A stretch of DNA of 64,000 nt from an uncultured Clostridia bacterium (GCA_947168885.1 CAMVNQ010000002.1:248001-312000); one strand, 5' to 3'. Counted from the stretch's first letter, positions 34,804 to 44,759 are shown. The notes: a model not told the origin generated them from the letters alone. Translations and numbers: made by a program.

Positions 34804-34832
34804 TTGAATTTTCAATTCGGATATGGTATAAT
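34804..34832 (+). promoter_or_regulatory. Promoter of the aminotransferase-trpS unit
   Basis: TTGAAT at 34804-34809, a 17-base spacer and TATAAT at 34827-34832, giving a leader of about 75 bases. Confidence 0.8.
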
Positions 34833-34912
34833 AATATGAATTATTATTATCCTGATAAACTTAAACCCGTTTCATCAGAATAATATCAGACAAAAGAAAG
34901 GAAGTTTCAGCA

Positions 34913-36100
34913 ATGGTAGCATTTTCAGACAGAATAAAAACTTTACAGCCCTCCGCGATCCGTGAGATACTTAAATTCACGGCTTATCCGGACGTTATAA
35001 GCTTTGCCGGCGGCAATCCCGCTCCCGAAGCCTTCCCTGTCACAGAAGTCAAGGAGATCATGAACGACATCATGGAGAACGACCCGATAACCGCGCTCCA
35101 GTACTCGGTCTCCGAGGGTTATACTCCCCTTCGCGACTGGATAAAGGACGACCTCGCAAAGAAGGGCATTCTCAAATGGAATGAGGATGATGTCATTATA
35201 ACTGCCGGTGCACAGCAGGTCATGGAAATGACCGCAAAAGTGCTCTGCAACGAGGGCGAGACCATAATCTGCGAAGAACCGAGCTTTATCGGCTCGCTCA
35301 ACTCGTTCCGTTCATACAACTCAAAGCTTGTAGGCGTTCCTATGGACGATGAGGGTATCGATGCAAACAAACTTGAACAGGCTCTCAAAGATAACCCGAG
35401 AACTGCGTTCATATACCTTATCCCGAACTTCCAGAATCCGACAGGCCGTACAATGAGCCTTGAACGCAGAAAGCAGGTACTTGAGCTTGCATACAAGTAC
35501 AAAACCCATATCATCGAGGATAACCCCTACGGCGATCTTCGTTTCTCAGGCGAAGATGTTCCGAGCATCCGCTCTATGGATAAAGAAGGTCGCGTAATAT
35601 ATGCAGGCACTTTCTCAAAGACTGTAGCCCCCGGACTTCGCGTCGGTTTTATGTGCGCAGAAAAAAGCCTTATCGCTAAGGCAACTGTTGCTTTACAGGT
35701 CTCGACCGTTCACACGAGCATACTCTCACAAATGATCGTTCACAGATATGTGACCAAGTATGATTACAACGAACATCTCGAAAAGATACGCGGTATCTAC
35801 GGCAAGAAGTGCGACCTCATGCTTAACAATCTCAAGCTCAAAATGCCGCAGTCAATAACATTCACTGAACCGGACGGCGGTCTCTTCATCTGGGGTACGC
35901 TCCCCGACGGAGATATGGACTACTTCGTGAAGAAGGTCATAGATCAGAAAGTCGCTATCGTTACCGGCAAGGCGTTTCTCGTTGACGAACGCAAGCCTAC
36001 CCTCTCATTCAGACTTAACTACTCGACACCTACCGATGAGCAGATACTCAAAGGCGTTGACATTCTCGCGGAAGTTGCGAAAACCATATACAAAGCATAA
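34913..36100 (+). CDS. PLP-dependent class I/II aminotransferase
   Basis: 395 residues. The PLP lysine lies in TFSKTVAPGLRVGF (near residue 243), with the preceding NPTGRTMSLERRK and EDNPYGDLRF segments and the SFAGGNPAPEAFPV opening. This is the fold-type I subfamily of 2-aminoadipate/aromatic or branched-chain aminotransferases related to MocR-type domains; the amino donor and acceptor cannot be fixed by eye. It is followed after 21 bases by trpS, which makes an aromatic amino acid role attractive but unproven. Confidence 0.9.
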   Translation: MVAFSDRIKTLQPSAIREILKFTAYPDVISFAGGNPAPEAFPVTEVKEIMNDIMENDPITALQYSVSEGYTPLRDWIKDDLAKKGILKWNEDDVIITAGAQQVMEMTAKVLCNEGETIICEEPSFIGSLNSFRSYNSKLVGVPMDDEGIDANKLEQALKDNPRTAFIYLIPNFQNPTGRTMSLERRKQVLELAYKYKTHIIEDNPYGDLRFSGEDVPSIRSMDKEGRVIYAGTFSKTVAPGLRVGFMCAEKSLIAKATVALQVSTVHTSILSQMIVHRYVTKYDYNEHLEKIRGIYGKKCDLMLNNLKLKMPQSITFTEPDGGLFIWGTLPDGDMDYFVKKVIDQKVAIVTGKAFLVDERKPTLSFRLNYSTPTDEQILKGVDILAEVAKTIYKA

Positions 36101-36121
36101 AGGAACTGAAAGGAAATCAAT

Positions 36122-37228
36122 ATGGCAGAAAAAAACATCATTCTCACCGGCGACCGCCCGACAGGTCGCCTTCATCTCGGACACTATGTCGGCTCACTCA
36201 AGAGAAGAGTGGAGCTGCAGAACTCCGGGAAATACGATGAAATAAACATCCTTATAGCCGACGATCAGGCGCTTACCGACAACGCGGATAATCCCGCAAA
36301 GATACGCGACAACATAGTAAATGTTGTACTCGATTACCTTTCGGCAGGAATTGACCCATCAAAGACAACTATCTGCGTACAGTCCGCTCTTCCCGCTCTC
36401 CATGCCCTGACGTTCTACTACCTGAATCTCGTTACAACGGCGAGACTTTCAAGAAATCCCACGATCAAGGCTGAAATACAGATGAGAGGCTTTTCGGAAG
36501 AAGGACTTCCCGCAGGCTTCTTCACCTACCCTGTTTCCCAGACAGCCGACATCACCGCTTTTGATGCGAATGTCGTTCCTGTCGGTGAAGATCAGCTCCC
36601 TATGCTTGAACAGGCAAGAGAGATCGTCGAAAAATTCAACAAGATATACGGTGAGACTCTTGTGCTGCCTAACGCTATGATCCCCGAAAACGAGTTCCAG
36701 CGCAGACTTCCGGGTGTTGACGGCAAGGCTAAGATGAGCAAGTCTCTCGGAAACTGCATCTATCTTTCAGATACCTCAGCGACAGTAAAAAAGCAGGTCA
36801 ACGGAAAGATGTACACCGACCCGCTGCATCTCCAGATCAGCGACCCCGGTCATACCGAAGGAAATGTTGTGTTCACATATCTCGACGCTCTCTGTACAGA
36901 TGAACATTTTGCCGAGTATCTCCCCGACTATAAAAACCTCGAAGAAATGAAGGAGCATTACCGCAGAGGCGGTCTTGGTGACGGCGTATGCAAGAAGTTC
37001 CTTATAAACGTACTCGAAGAGACACTTTCTCCTATCAGAGCAGAGCGCGCAAAATGGGCCAACGATATCGGTGCGGTATATGACATTATCTCGTCCGGTA
37101 CCGCAAAGGCAGTTGAGACAACTAACCGGACCCTTGCGCGTGTACGCAAAGCTATGAAGATAGATTATTTTGTTGACCGCTCTATCGTAAAGGAATGGGA
37201 GTCGCTTCTAAAGAAAGCCGATCAATGA
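36122..37228 (+). CDS. trpS: Tryptophanyl-tRNA synthetase
   Basis: 368 residues. Class I signatures are present: HIGH as HLGHY in GDRPTGRLHLGHYVGSL and KMSKS in GKAKMSKSLGN. It charges tRNA-Trp with tryptophan using ATP. It is slightly longer than the common bacterial form of about 330 residues. No T-box is seen upstream; the gene is carried by the aminotransferase promoter. AAAGGAAA precedes the ATG and the stop overlaps the next gene (ATGA). Confidence 0.95.
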   Translation: MAEKNIILTGDRPTGRLHLGHYVGSLKRRVELQNSGKYDEINILIADDQALTDNADNPAKIRDNIVNVVLDYLSAGIDPSKTTICVQSALPALHALTFYYLNLVTTARLSRNPTIKAEIQMRGFSEEGLPAGFFTYPVSQTADITAFDANVVPVGEDQLPMLEQAREIVEKFNKIYGETLVLPNAMIPENEFQRRLPGVDGKAKMSKSLGNCIYLSDTSATVKKQVNGKMYTDPLHLQISDPGHTEGNVVFTYLDALCTDEHFAEYLPDYKNLEEMKEHYRRGGLGDGVCKKFLINVLEETLSPIRAERAKWANDIGAVYDIISSGTAKAVETTNRTLARVRKAMKIDYFVDRSIVKEWESLLKKADQ

Positions 37229-38037
37229 CAAGAAAGAAATTTATAATAATCTCAGCGTTGGTTTCGGCTTTTGCACTTGCACTTCCGTTTGTATGCAACG
37301 AAAAGCTCGAAGAGTCATTCTACAGTCTGACAACAGACAAGCTCTCTTCCCCTGCAAGGATAGCTTTTATCTCCGACCTTCACAACACGCTATACGGACG
37401 GGATATGTCGGAGATAACATCTTCTCTGGAGCGTTTCAAACCGGATATAGTACTTCTCGGCGGCGATTTCTTTGATTATGTGTGGGGTGAGCCGAACTCC
37501 GTCATGTTAGCCCGGATACTTCCGGAACGTTATCCGTGCTTTTATGCACTCGGAAATCACGAATTCAAGCGCAGTCAGCAGGACATCATCAAAAAAGAGA
37601 TGTCAGCGCTCGGTATAACCGTACTTGACGGCAAATTCGCAGATTTCAGAATCGGCGAGAGCATGATACGAATTCACGGCATCGACGGAGGTTCTTACAA
37701 AGAACAGCTTAAAACCTGTGTAAATGCTATACTTCCCGATGCATACAATATCCTGCTAAATCACTATCCAGAAGAGTTTCCGGAATTGAGCAAGCTCGGC
37801 TTCGACCTTATCCTCTCCGGTCATGCTCACGGCGGCCAATGGCGCTTTCCGCCCGTACTGCCGAACGGTGTTATTTCTCCCGGTGAAGGTATCTTCCCGC
37901 ACTACACCTGCGGTCTTTACTACGAGAACGGCTCGCAGATGCTGGTAAGCCGCGGTCTTCAGCGATGTCCGCGCGATATTATCATTCCGCGTGTGTTCAA
38001 CCGACCGGAGATCGTGTTTATAACAATTTCACACTGA
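37225..38037 (+). CDS. Membrane-anchored metallophosphoesterase (YkuE-like)
   Basis: 270 residues. A single N-terminal membrane helix (about 4-24) is followed by a calcineurin-like domain with all metal-binding motifs: FISDLHN, LLGGDFFD, LGNHEF and SGHAHGGQWRFP. The HGGQ ending is typical of the YkuE/LpxG-like branch. The active site would be outside the membrane. Its substrate is unknown. ATG 37225 overlaps the trpS stop. Confidence 0.88.
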   Translation: MTRKKFIIISALVSAFALALPFVCNEKLEESFYSLTTDKLSSPARIAFISDLHNTLYGRDMSEITSSLERFKPDIVLLGGDFFDYVWGEPNSVMLARILPERYPCFYALGNHEFKRSQQDIIKKEMSALGITVLDGKFADFRIGESMIRIHGIDGGSYKEQLKTCVNAILPDAYNILLNHYPEEFPELSKLGFDLILSGHAHGGQWRFPPVLPNGVISPGEGIFPHYTCGLYYENGSQMLVSRGLQRCPRDIIIPRVFNRPEIVFITISH

Positions 38038-38045
38038 ATACAAAA

Positions 38046-38075
38046 ACAGCAGACCCGATCTTTCGAGTCTGCTGT
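38046..38075. terminator. Bidirectional terminator
   Basis: ACAGCAGAC (38046-38054) and GTCTGCTGT (38067-38075), A-run before and T-run after; shared by the trpS unit and metK. Confidence 0.92.
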
Positions 38076-38096
38076 ATTTTTTATGATTTATGACGA

Positions 38097-39266
38097 TCAT
38101 ATAGCTGCTTTAAGTTCGTCAGCCTTGTCCGTCTTTTCCCAAGCAACGCCGAGTTCTTCGCGTCCCATGTGACCATAAGCCGCAAGAGCCTTGTACTGCG
38201 GCTTGCGGAGATCAAGCATCTTGATTATCGAAGCGGGACGAAGATCGAATACCTTCTCAACCGCCGCGCTTATCTGCTCGTCGCTGTACTTACCTGTACC
38301 GAATGTATCTACAAGGATGGATACAGGCTTTGCAACTCCTATTGCGTAAGCGAGCTCAACTTCGCACTTATCGGCAAGTCCGGCCGCAACGATGTTCTTC
38401 GCAACGTATCTTGCGGCATAAGCACCGGAGCGGTCAACCTTTGTCGGATCCTTTCCGGAGAACGCGCCGCCGCCGTGACGGGAATATCCGCCGTATGTAT
38501 CAACAATAATCTTTCTGCCGGTAAGTCCGCTGTCACCCTGCGGACCGCCTACAACAAAACGTCCGGTCGGATTTACGAAATATTTTGTGTTATCGTCAAG
38601 AAGTTCGGCGGGGATAGTTGTCTTGATGATCTTTTCAATGACATCCTTGCGTATCTGCTCAAGTGTCGCGCTTGCCTTATGCTGAGACGAGATTACTACC
38701 GTGTCAACTCTTGCGGGTTTGCCGTCAACGTACTCAACCGTTACCTGTGACTTTCCGTCGGGAAGCAGGTAATCGAGCTCGCCGCTCTTGCGTATCTCGG
38801 TGAGCTTCTTAGTAAGCTTGTGAGCGAGGCTTATCGGAAGCGGCATAAGCTCCGGAGTCTCGTTGCACGCGAAACCGAACATCATACCCTGGTCACCGGC
38901 GCCGGTATCCATTGCGTTTTCTTCTCTTCCCTCAAGAGCGTTGTCAACGCCCATTGCAATATCGGGAGACTGCTTGTCGAGAGTTGTCATTACAGCGCAG
39001 GTATTGCAGTCGAAGCCGTATTCGGCATTGTCATAGCCGATCTCTCTGACTGTTTCACGAACGATAGCGGGAATATCAACGACCGCCTTTGTCGTGATCT
39101 CGCCCATTACCATAACAAGGCCGGTAGTAGCGCAGGTCTCGCATGCTACACGGGACATGGGGTCCTGTGCGAGAAGAGCGTCAAGAACGCTGTCAGAGAT
39201 CTTATCGCAGATCTTGTCGGGATGTCCTTCCGTAACGCTTTCGGAAGTGAATAAAAACTTTGCCAT
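38097..39266 (-). CDS. metK: S-adenosylmethionine synthetase
   Basis: 389 residues, full length. N-terminal [16 protein letters not shown], the ATP-site [12 protein letters not shown] and the P-loop-like [16 protein letters not shown] are intact. It makes SAM from methionine and ATP. A SAM-I riboswitch and terminator precede it, so its own product shuts expression down. It is monocistronic, with a shared terminator downstream. Confidence 0.97.
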   Translation of the reverse strand: MAKFLFTSESVTEGHPDKICDKISDSVLDALLAQDPMSRVACETCATTGLVMVMGEITTKAVVDIPAIVRETVREIGYDNAEYGFDCNTCAVMTTLDKQSPDIAMGVDNALEGREENAMDTGAGDQGMMFGFACNETPELMPLPISLAHKLTKKLTEIRKSGELDYLLPDGKSQVTVEYVDGKPARVDTVVISSQHKASATLEQIRKDVIEKIIKTTIPAELLDDNTKYFVNPTGRFVVGGPQGDSGLTGRKIIVDTYGGYSRHGGGAFSGKDPTKVDRSGAYAARYVAKNIVAAGLADKCEVELAYAIGVAKPVSILVDTFGTGKYSDEQISAAVEKVFDLRPASIIKMLDLRKPQYKALAAYGHMGREELGVAWEKTDKADELKAAI

Positions 39267-39306
39267 TTGAATTATCCTTTCGTTTTCTTTTTATTTCAAC
39301 AAAAAA

Positions 39307-39454
39307 GCTCCCTATTTGGGAGCCGTTATCTGCGTACTCCCTCATCTTTCGCCGCGAATAATTCCGCGACGCGGGAATTGGCACCGTTTGCGTTTCCGCC
39401 GGTTGCCGCGGCTTCAAAGGACCCGTTTCCTCCGCCGCTCTTGATAAGGACTTA
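39307..39454 (-). promoter_or_regulatory. SAM-I riboswitch with terminator
   Basis: On the minus strand the S-box core is easy to read: CTTATCAAGAGCGGCGGAGG near 39430-39450, then GGGTCCTTTGAAGCCGCGGC, CGGTGCCAATTCC and AAAGATGAGGGAG at about 39335-39350. The expression platform is GCTCCC-TATTT-GGGAGC (39307-39323) followed by a U-tract. SAM binding should terminate metK transcription. Confidence 0.95.
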
Positions 39455-39468
39455 TTGTCGATAAAAGT

Positions 39469-39497
39469 ATTGTATCATACATTTATGTATTTGTCAA
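39469..39497 (-). promoter_or_regulatory. metK promoter
   Basis: On the minus strand TTGACA (39492-39497), a 17-base spacer and TACAAT (39469-39474), just upstream of the SAM-I riboswitch. It begins 22 bases after the stop of the HD-domain gene. Confidence 0.88.
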
Positions 39498-39518
39498 CAG
39501 ATTTTATACAATATATTG

Positions 39519-40061
39519 TTATTTTTTTATCTCATTTTGCTCAACAAATTTTTTAATACGTTTTGTTTTTTCACCTGATATGTGCTTTATGAACGTCTCA
39601 TCGTTGTATCGATTCAGACCAAGAGTTTCGAGAAGTGAGCAATACTTGTCTGCTATGCAAACCAGCCAGCTTTCACGGTATCTCGGTATCTTCGTTAAAG
39701 TGAGCGGCCACATATGTTTTCGTATTATATCAAGTTCCTTCTTGTTGAGCCTGAAATACTTGACAGCGTTCTTAGAGGCTGTGTTCGGGTGAGCAAATCC
39801 ATGAAGTCCGTCACCCACATCATTTATCTTATGCCAGTCATAAAGGAAGAAATCGTGTAGCAGCGCACCGCGTATCAAGCTCCGGCGGTCGTATTCCATA
39901 CCGAGCTTTTCCGCTATCCTTACACTGTATGCCGCTACTGCGAGAGAATGAGCAAATACAGAAACATTGCCGTGCTGAACAAGTTTTTTGGTGGATTGCA
40001 TTTTGTGATGTGAAACGATCGGCTCGGCGATCTTTTCAAAAAAATGCGGATCAGCCTTCAT
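39519..40061 (-). CDS. HD-domain phosphohydrolase-like protein
   Basis: 180 residues. HD-superfamily metal ligands are visible: His in FAHSLAVA, the HD pair in GALLHDFFLYDW, and Asp in VCIADKYCSLLET. The surrounding order resembles small bacterial HD proteins of unknown substrate that act as phosphohydrolases. It is the last gene of a three-gene minus-strand operon and overlaps the upstream membrane-protein gene by 11 bases. AGGAG precedes the ATG. Confidence 0.87.
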   Translation of the reverse strand: MKADPHFFEKIAEPIVSHHKMQSTKKLVQHGNVSVFAHSLAVAAYSVRIAEKLGMEYDRRSLIRGALLHDFFLYDWHKINDVGDGLHGFAHPNTASKNAVKYFRLNKKELDIIRKHMWPLTLTKIPRYRESWLVCIADKYCSLLETLGLNRYNDETFIKHISGEKTKRIKKFVEQNEIKK

Positions 40062-40782
40062 TTATATTCTCCTCATTGTCAGCGTCGGTATCGTCTTCAT
40101 CATCGAACTCGTCCTCGTCATTTTCATCGACACTGAATTTCATCTTGGCAAAAAGCCTGTTGAATCTTTCACGGCGCTTCATAACAGCACCGCCTATCTG
40201 AATGAACTTTTCAGTCATTATCTTCTTAGCCTTGTCATAAGGGAGCTTTTTTAAGCGCTCTTTTAGTGAGATCTGGCTTGATACGGTAATAATAGTATCA
40301 ACTATCATCGCAGTACCCATAGCTATATCGTAAGCAAGCATGAAAATCGGATCAGCAGTTCCCACGAGCCAGTCCATGAATCCGTAAAGCACATAGACCA
40401 TGAACAGTGCGAGCAGTCCCCAGAACAGCGACGAAAGAAGTGATATGCGGTTCTTGTAGGTAATACGGAGCATACTGTAATCCCAGAACTGCTTATGGAA
40501 AAGTGTTTCCATAAGCCAGCCGACAAAGTATTCAAGCACCGTACAGCTCAAAAGACCAACGAAATATACCGCAAAGCCATTTTCTTTGAACGGAAGACAC
40601 ACCATAAGGATCAACAGTGCTCCGACACCATAGATCGGGATATAGGGACCTTTAAGGAATCCTCTGTTGATCACTCTTTTATGATAGAGCGACTCAATGA
40701 TCGACTCCTGTATCCATCCGTAGTTGCAAAATACGAAGAACATGAACAACAACTGCTCTGTCGAGTAATTCAGCAATGTCAT
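40051..40782 (-). CDS. CmpB-type (putative ABC-transporter type IV) membrane protein
   Basis: 243 residues with about five membrane helices in the first 150. The N-terminal FCNYGWIQESIIES and INRGFLKGPYIPIYGVGALL segments, plus LEYFVGWLMETLFHKQFWDYS, are the hallmarks of the CmpB family (PF06541), named as putative ABC transporter permeases but without a proven ATPase partner. The C-terminus is a long cytosolic tail ending in an acidic run of Asp and Glu. AAAGGAG precedes the ATG. It lies between an HD protein and a single-pass protein. Confidence 0.85.
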   Translation of the reverse strand: MTLLNYSTEQLLFMFFVFCNYGWIQESIIESLYHKRVINRGFLKGPYIPIYGVGALLILMVCLPFKENGFAVYFVGLLSCTVLEYFVGWLMETLFHKQFWDYSMLRITYKNRISLLSSLFWGLLALFMVYVLYGFMDWLVGTADPIFMLAYDIAMGTAMIVDTIITVSSQISLKERLKKLPYDKAKKIMTEKFIQIGGAVMKRRERFNRLFAKMKFSVDENDEDEFDDEDDTDADNEENINEG

Positions 40783-40805
40783 ACTCTCTCTCCTTTTTCA
40801 TATCG

Positions 40806-41711
40806 TCACTGACTGACAGAAGCAGTCTCTTCCAGTTTCCTCAAAGCCTTGTTTATCATCGTACAATCTATCTTTACCCAGCTCGGTGTACCTATCTGTA
40901 TCTCCTTGTCCGCAGCAGCTATAGCGTCGGAATAACTCTTGAGCGTGCTTGCATAAACACGTTCCTCCGGGTCGTCGCTGTTGTGGAGCTTAAGATATTC
41001 CCGGCTTTCTGTATCTATTGTATAATATACATTAATCTTATTCGGAGTGTCGTTATATATTACAACATGATACATATCTGTCTTTTCTTTTTCTCCGTTC
41101 ATTGTGATAGCGTACAGCATACATTCCTCGGAATCCGCACCGGTACGAACGAACGCTTTATATACATACATATCAGTTTTCGGATCAAACTTGCTTGCGA
41201 CAGATACGGCGGCTTTTATTGCAAATTCCTGCTCCGGAGTTTTTAAAACATCGGTAAAGAACACCAGACAGATAAGGAAGCCAAGCACGAGCGCCACTAC
41301 GACAGATAAAGCTATGAGTATCTTTGCGATCTGTGCCTTATCGAGAGGCTTCTTTTCCTTCTTTACCTTCGGCTTCTTCTCTTTTTTCTTCTTTTCCTTT
41401 TTCTCTGTCTCTTCCGCAGCAGCCTGAGAATCAGCGGAAATTCCCTCACGGAACCGCTCGGCTATATCGAGATCTTCATCCGATGACATTTCCGGATCAT
41501 CACCCGTATTCGACGTATCGTCAGACCCACCGGAATTTACCGTACTGCCTGTATTGTCATCATCGTCATCGGCAAGCATAGCCTCTATCTGCTCCTGAGA
41601 GAGCGAACCAACACTGATTTCCTGCGAGTTTATATGCTTCAATGCGGCGTTAAGCATCGAATTGAACTGATCCGAGCCCTGATCTTCCTGAACAGTGTCA
41701 TTATCCGCCAA
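40806..41711 (-). CDS. Single-pass membrane protein of unknown function
   Basis: 301 residues, not recognised. Residues 1-95 are acidic and Ser/Asp-rich. A strongly basic Lys-rich stretch (about 103-125) comes just before one membrane helix (about 132-155, IALSVVVALVLGFLICLVFF), so the N-terminus is inside and the last 145 residues outside. The outer part has an alpha/beta look without known motifs. The frame is open to 41831, but TTG 41711 is the best start because AAAGGAAG lies about 6 bases upstream and the -10 box is at 41766. First gene of the operon with the CmpB-like and HD proteins. Confidence 0.75.
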   Translation of the reverse strand: MADNDTVQEDQGSDQFNSMLNAALKHINSQEISVGSLSQEQIEAMLADDDDDNTGSTVNSGGSDDTSNTGDDPEMSSDEDLDIAERFREGISADSQAAAEETEKKEKKKKEKKPKVKKEKKPLDKAQIAKILIALSVVVALVLGFLICLVFFTDVLKTPEQEFAIKAAVSVASKFDPKTDMYVYKAFVRTGADSEECMLYAITMNGEKEKTDMYHVVIYNDTPNKINVYYTIDTESREYLKLHNSDDPEERVYASTLKSYSDAIAAADKEIQIGTPSWVKIDCTMINKALRKLEETASVSQ

Positions 41712-41765
41712 AACGATCTTCCTTTCCGTAATTGATTTACTTTGGACATAGTTATAATTATAATT

Positions 41766-41794
41766 ATTATAGCATAAAATGTAGAAAAAAGCAA
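41766..41794 (-). promoter_or_regulatory. Promoter of the minus-strand three-gene operon
   Basis: On the minus strand TTGCTT (41789-41794), a 17-base spacer and TATAAT (41766-41771). Divergent from the cysK promoter 38 bases away. Confidence 0.78.
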
Positions 41795-41831
41795 TAGATT
41801 TGCAAGAATTTAAGAAAAATTGAAAAAACAC

Positions 41832-41860
41832 TTGACAAAATGAAATAAAGGTGTTATAAT
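41832..41860 (+). promoter_or_regulatory. cysK promoter
   Basis: TTGACA at 41832-41837, 17-base spacer, TATAAT at 41855-41860. The leader is about 115 bases and holds no T-box or S-box that I can recognise. Confidence 0.87.
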
Positions 41861-41983
41861 ATTCATATCAAACAGATAGGATTTATAAGTGATATGGCTA
41901 TTTTTAATCTGATCCGATGTTGCATCTCGTAAAAAATGCAGTCAAACAATGAACAACAATTACATAAACAAGGAGAAATCATC

Positions 41984-42910
41984 ATGAACGTTTACACGAA
42001 ATTAAGCGACCTTATCGGAAGAACACCCCTTCTCGAACTCACAAACATCGAAAAGAACCTCGGACTTGAGGCAAAAATCCTCGCTAAGCTTGAATACTTC
42101 AACCCCGCAGGAAGCGTAAAGGACAGAATAGCTAAAGGAATGATCGACGACGCAGAAGCAAGCGGAAAGCTAAAGCCCGGAAGTGTCATAATCGAGCCCA
42201 CAAGCGGTAACACAGGTATCGGTCTTGCATCGGTAGCGGCTGCCCGCGGATACAGACTTATCATAACAATGCCGGAGACTATGAGTGTGGAGCGCAGAAA
42301 GCTTATGAAGGCTTACGGCGCAGAACTCGTTCTAACAGAGGGCGCAAAAGGTATGAAAGGTGCGATTGAGAAGGCAGAGGAACTCTCGAAGGAGATCGAG
42401 AACAGCTTTATCCCGTCACAGTTCACTAATCCAGCTAACCCATCTACTCATGAAAAAACAACAGGCCCCGAGATATGGGAGGACACCGACGGAAAAGTGG
42501 ATATATTCGTTGCCGGTGTTGGTACAGGCGGTACTATCTCCGGTATCGGCAAATTCCTCAAATCCAAAAACCCCGATGTCAAGGTAATCGCTGTTGAACC
42601 AAAGGACTCCCCCGTTCTTTCGGAGGGCAAATCCGGTCCGCATAAGATACAGGGGATCGGTGCCGGTTTTGTTCCGGAAACGCTGAACACAAAGATCTAT
42701 GACGAGATCCTTCCCGTTGCCAACGAAGACGCATTCGATACCGGAAGGCTTATTGCAAAGAGCGAAGGTGCACTCGTAGGCATTTCCTCCGGTGCTGCTC
42801 TTTATGCAGCTATACAGGCAGCAAAGCGCCCTGAGAATAAAGGAAAAACGATCGTTGTGCTCCTGCCGGATACAGGCGAGAGATACCTTTCAACAGTGAT
42901 GTTTGACTGA
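41984..42910 (+). CDS. cysK: Cysteine synthase A (O-acetylserine sulfhydrylase)
   Basis: 308 residues. The PLP lysine is in [14 protein letters not shown], the substrate loop is [10 protein letters not shown], and the phosphate-binding loop is [15 protein letters not shown]. It makes cysteine from O-acetylserine and sulfide. No cysE is adjacent. ATG 41984 follows AAGGAG by 8 bases; an upstream in-frame ATG at 41936 lacks a ribosome site. A strong terminator follows. Confidence 0.95.
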   Translation: MNVYTKLSDLIGRTPLLELTNIEKNLGLEAKILAKLEYFNPAGSVKDRIAKGMIDDAEASGKLKPGSVIIEPTSGNTGIGLASVAAARGYRLIITMPETMSVERRKLMKAYGAELVLTEGAKGMKGAIEKAEELSKEIENSFIPSQFTNPANPSTHEKTTGPEIWEDTDGKVDIFVAGVGTGGTISGIGKFLKSKNPDVKVIAVEPKDSPVLSEGKSGPHKIQGIGAGFVPETLNTKIYDEILPVANEDAFDTGRLIAKSEGALVGISSGAALYAAIQAAKRPENKGKTIVVLLPDTGERYLSTVMFD

Positions 42911-42923
42911 ATATATTAAACCG

Positions 42924-42955
42924 AACCCCGTGATGCCGACACGCATCACGGGGTT
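42924..42955 (+). terminator. cysK terminator
   Basis: AACCCCGTGATG (42924-42935) pairs with CATCACGGGGTT (42944-42955), followed by T residues. Confidence 0.9.
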
Positions 42956-43160
42956 TTAACATATATCGTAATTCAGGCACCCATAATAAAAGAAAACTTA
43001 CGAAAGAGAAATATTTCTTACAGATATACGAGTCATTTCATTTCCGCAATAATCGGTCAATCCATTGCAGAAATTTTCTTGTTTTACACTGATTTATATG
43101 ATATTATAAGAAAAAATATCGGTATAAACCGGAAAAACAGGAAAAGGAGCTGAACCTACA

Positions 43161-44660
43161 ATGATACGTATAGCACAAACAGAAAACGGCAAGGTTCGTG
43201 GTCTTCCCGCAGCCGATCCGAGAATAACTTCGTTCAAAGGTGTTCCCTTTGCCGCACCTCCTGTCGGCGAAAACCGCTGGAGAGCGCCACAGCCGGCAGC
43301 CAACTGGGAGGGAGTCCGCGAATGTCTTGAGTTCGCTCCGATCTCTGTCCAGGACACACCCGGTCTCGGAACCGATCTCTACTGCCGCGAATGGCACGTT
43401 GACCCCGAAATTTCCATAAGTGAGGACTGCCTTTATCTGAACATCTGGACAAACGCCAAGTCGCCCGACGAAAAGCTTCCTGTGCTCGTGTGGTTCTTCG
43501 GCGGCGGTTTTCAGTGGGGTTATACTGCCGAAATGGAATTCGACGGCGAACGCATAGCGCGCCGCGGTATCGTTGTTGTGACTGTCAATTACCGTCTCGG
43601 TGCATTTGGTTTTCTTGCACACCCGCAGCTCACAGCAGAACAGCCTGATGCTCCATGCAACTTTGGCTGTCTCGATCAGCAGGCCGGCATCCGCTGGGTG
43701 AAGAGGAATATCGCAAACTTCGGCGGCGACCCTGACAATATCACAATCGCCGGACAGTCAGCCGGCGGCGGCAGCGTTCTCGCGCAAATGGCATGCCCGG
43801 GAAATGACGGACTTTTTGACCGCGCAGTCGTCATGAGCGGTATGTTCGGTACGCCATACGAGAAAAACAGCTTCTTCACTCCCCTTTCGCTTGATAAGGC
43901 AGGTAAGCTCGGCGAAAGACTGTTTGAATATCTCGGAGTAAAAACGCTTGAAGAAGCACGTCGGCTCGATGCAAACTTTATCCGCGAAAAATATTCCGAG
44001 CTGCGCAATAAAGGCGAGATGTTCTTCAACATCGTTAACGACGGAAAGTTCAATACCGGCGACTGTATGGACGCTTTCAGGAGCGGCAGACGCGCTCGCG
44101 TACCGGTAATGGCAGGAAATACAGGCGACGAATTCCGGGAATGCATTCACGCGGACAGCGAAGAGCGTTTCAAAGAGCTTGCGGACAAATATTTCGGTGA
44201 CAGAAGCGAAACGTTCCTCTCCTTCCCCGAAGCGCATATAAAAACATCAATGGGCTACGCTCCTGTGAGCGGTTGTGAGATTGGCATAAAATCCGCATTT
44301 CTGGCCGAAGAAAAGCTCGACGGAGCGCAGAACTGCTATTACTATCGGTTCGTTCCGGACATTCCCGGAGAAGATGCCCCGGGAACGTTCCATTCATGCG
44401 ACCTTTGGTTCTTCTTCGAGACACTTGCGAAGTGCAGCCGACCTTATGAAGGCAGACACTATGATATCGCACGTCAGATGTGCGACTATTTCTGTAACTT
44501 CATAAAGAACGGTGACCCGAACGGTTTTGATCTGAACGGTAAGAAGCTTCCAGAATGGAGGCCTTACACAGACAAAGACCGCAGCGAAATGGAATTTACT
44601 CCCGCCGGCGCAGCACCGGCAGCAGAAACAAGCGGATTTATAAAATTCCTGCTTAACTGA
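43161..44660 (+). CDS. Type B carboxylesterase/lipase family protein
   Basis: 499 residues with the alpha/beta-hydrolase layout of type B carboxylesterases. N-terminal FKGVPFAAPPVGENRW, the SEDCLYLNIW signature, oxyanion region WFFGGGFQWG, nucleophile in GQSAGGGS and catalytic His in TFHSCDLWFFF. There is no signal peptide, so it should be cytosolic. Such enzymes hydrolyse esters, often of plant cell-wall or xenobiotic origin; the real substrate is unknown. AAAGGAG precedes the ATG. A weak promoter (TTGTTT 43079-43084, TATTAT 43102-43107) lies upstream. Confidence 0.92.
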   Translation: MIRIAQTENGKVRGLPAADPRITSFKGVPFAAPPVGENRWRAPQPAANWEGVRECLEFAPISVQDTPGLGTDLYCREWHVDPEISISEDCLYLNIWTNAKSPDEKLPVLVWFFGGGFQWGYTAEMEFDGERIARRGIVVVTVNYRLGAFGFLAHPQLTAEQPDAPCNFGCLDQQAGIRWVKRNIANFGGDPDNITIAGQSAGGGSVLAQMACPGNDGLFDRAVVMSGMFGTPYEKNSFFTPLSLDKAGKLGERLFEYLGVKTLEEARRLDANFIREKYSELRNKGEMFFNIVNDGKFNTGDCMDAFRSGRRARVPVMAGNTGDEFRECIHADSEERFKELADKYFGDRSETFLSFPEAHIKTSMGYAPVSGCEIGIKSAFLAEEKLDGAQNCYYYRFVPDIPGEDAPGTFHSCDLWFFFETLAKCSRPYEGRHYDIARQMCDYFCNFIKNGDPNGFDLNGKKLPEWRPYTDKDRSEMEFTPAGAAPAAETSGFIKFLLN

Positions 44661-44759
44661 TTCGTCAACACTAATTGTCATTATTATATAAAACGCATTT
44701 TCCATGTTGTGCATTTTTACAAAAAGCATCTCCAAATTTCATACGTTCAATTGTACGAC

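Noticed and set aside
34840-36121. T-box leader for the aminotransferase/trpS unit
   Set aside because: No T-box sequence (AGGGTGGNACCGCG-like) and no antiterminator layout upstream of either gene.
41861-41983. Possible sulfur-responsive riboswitch or T-box in the cysK leader
   Set aside because: No S-box or T-box motifs could be read; only an A/T-rich leader.
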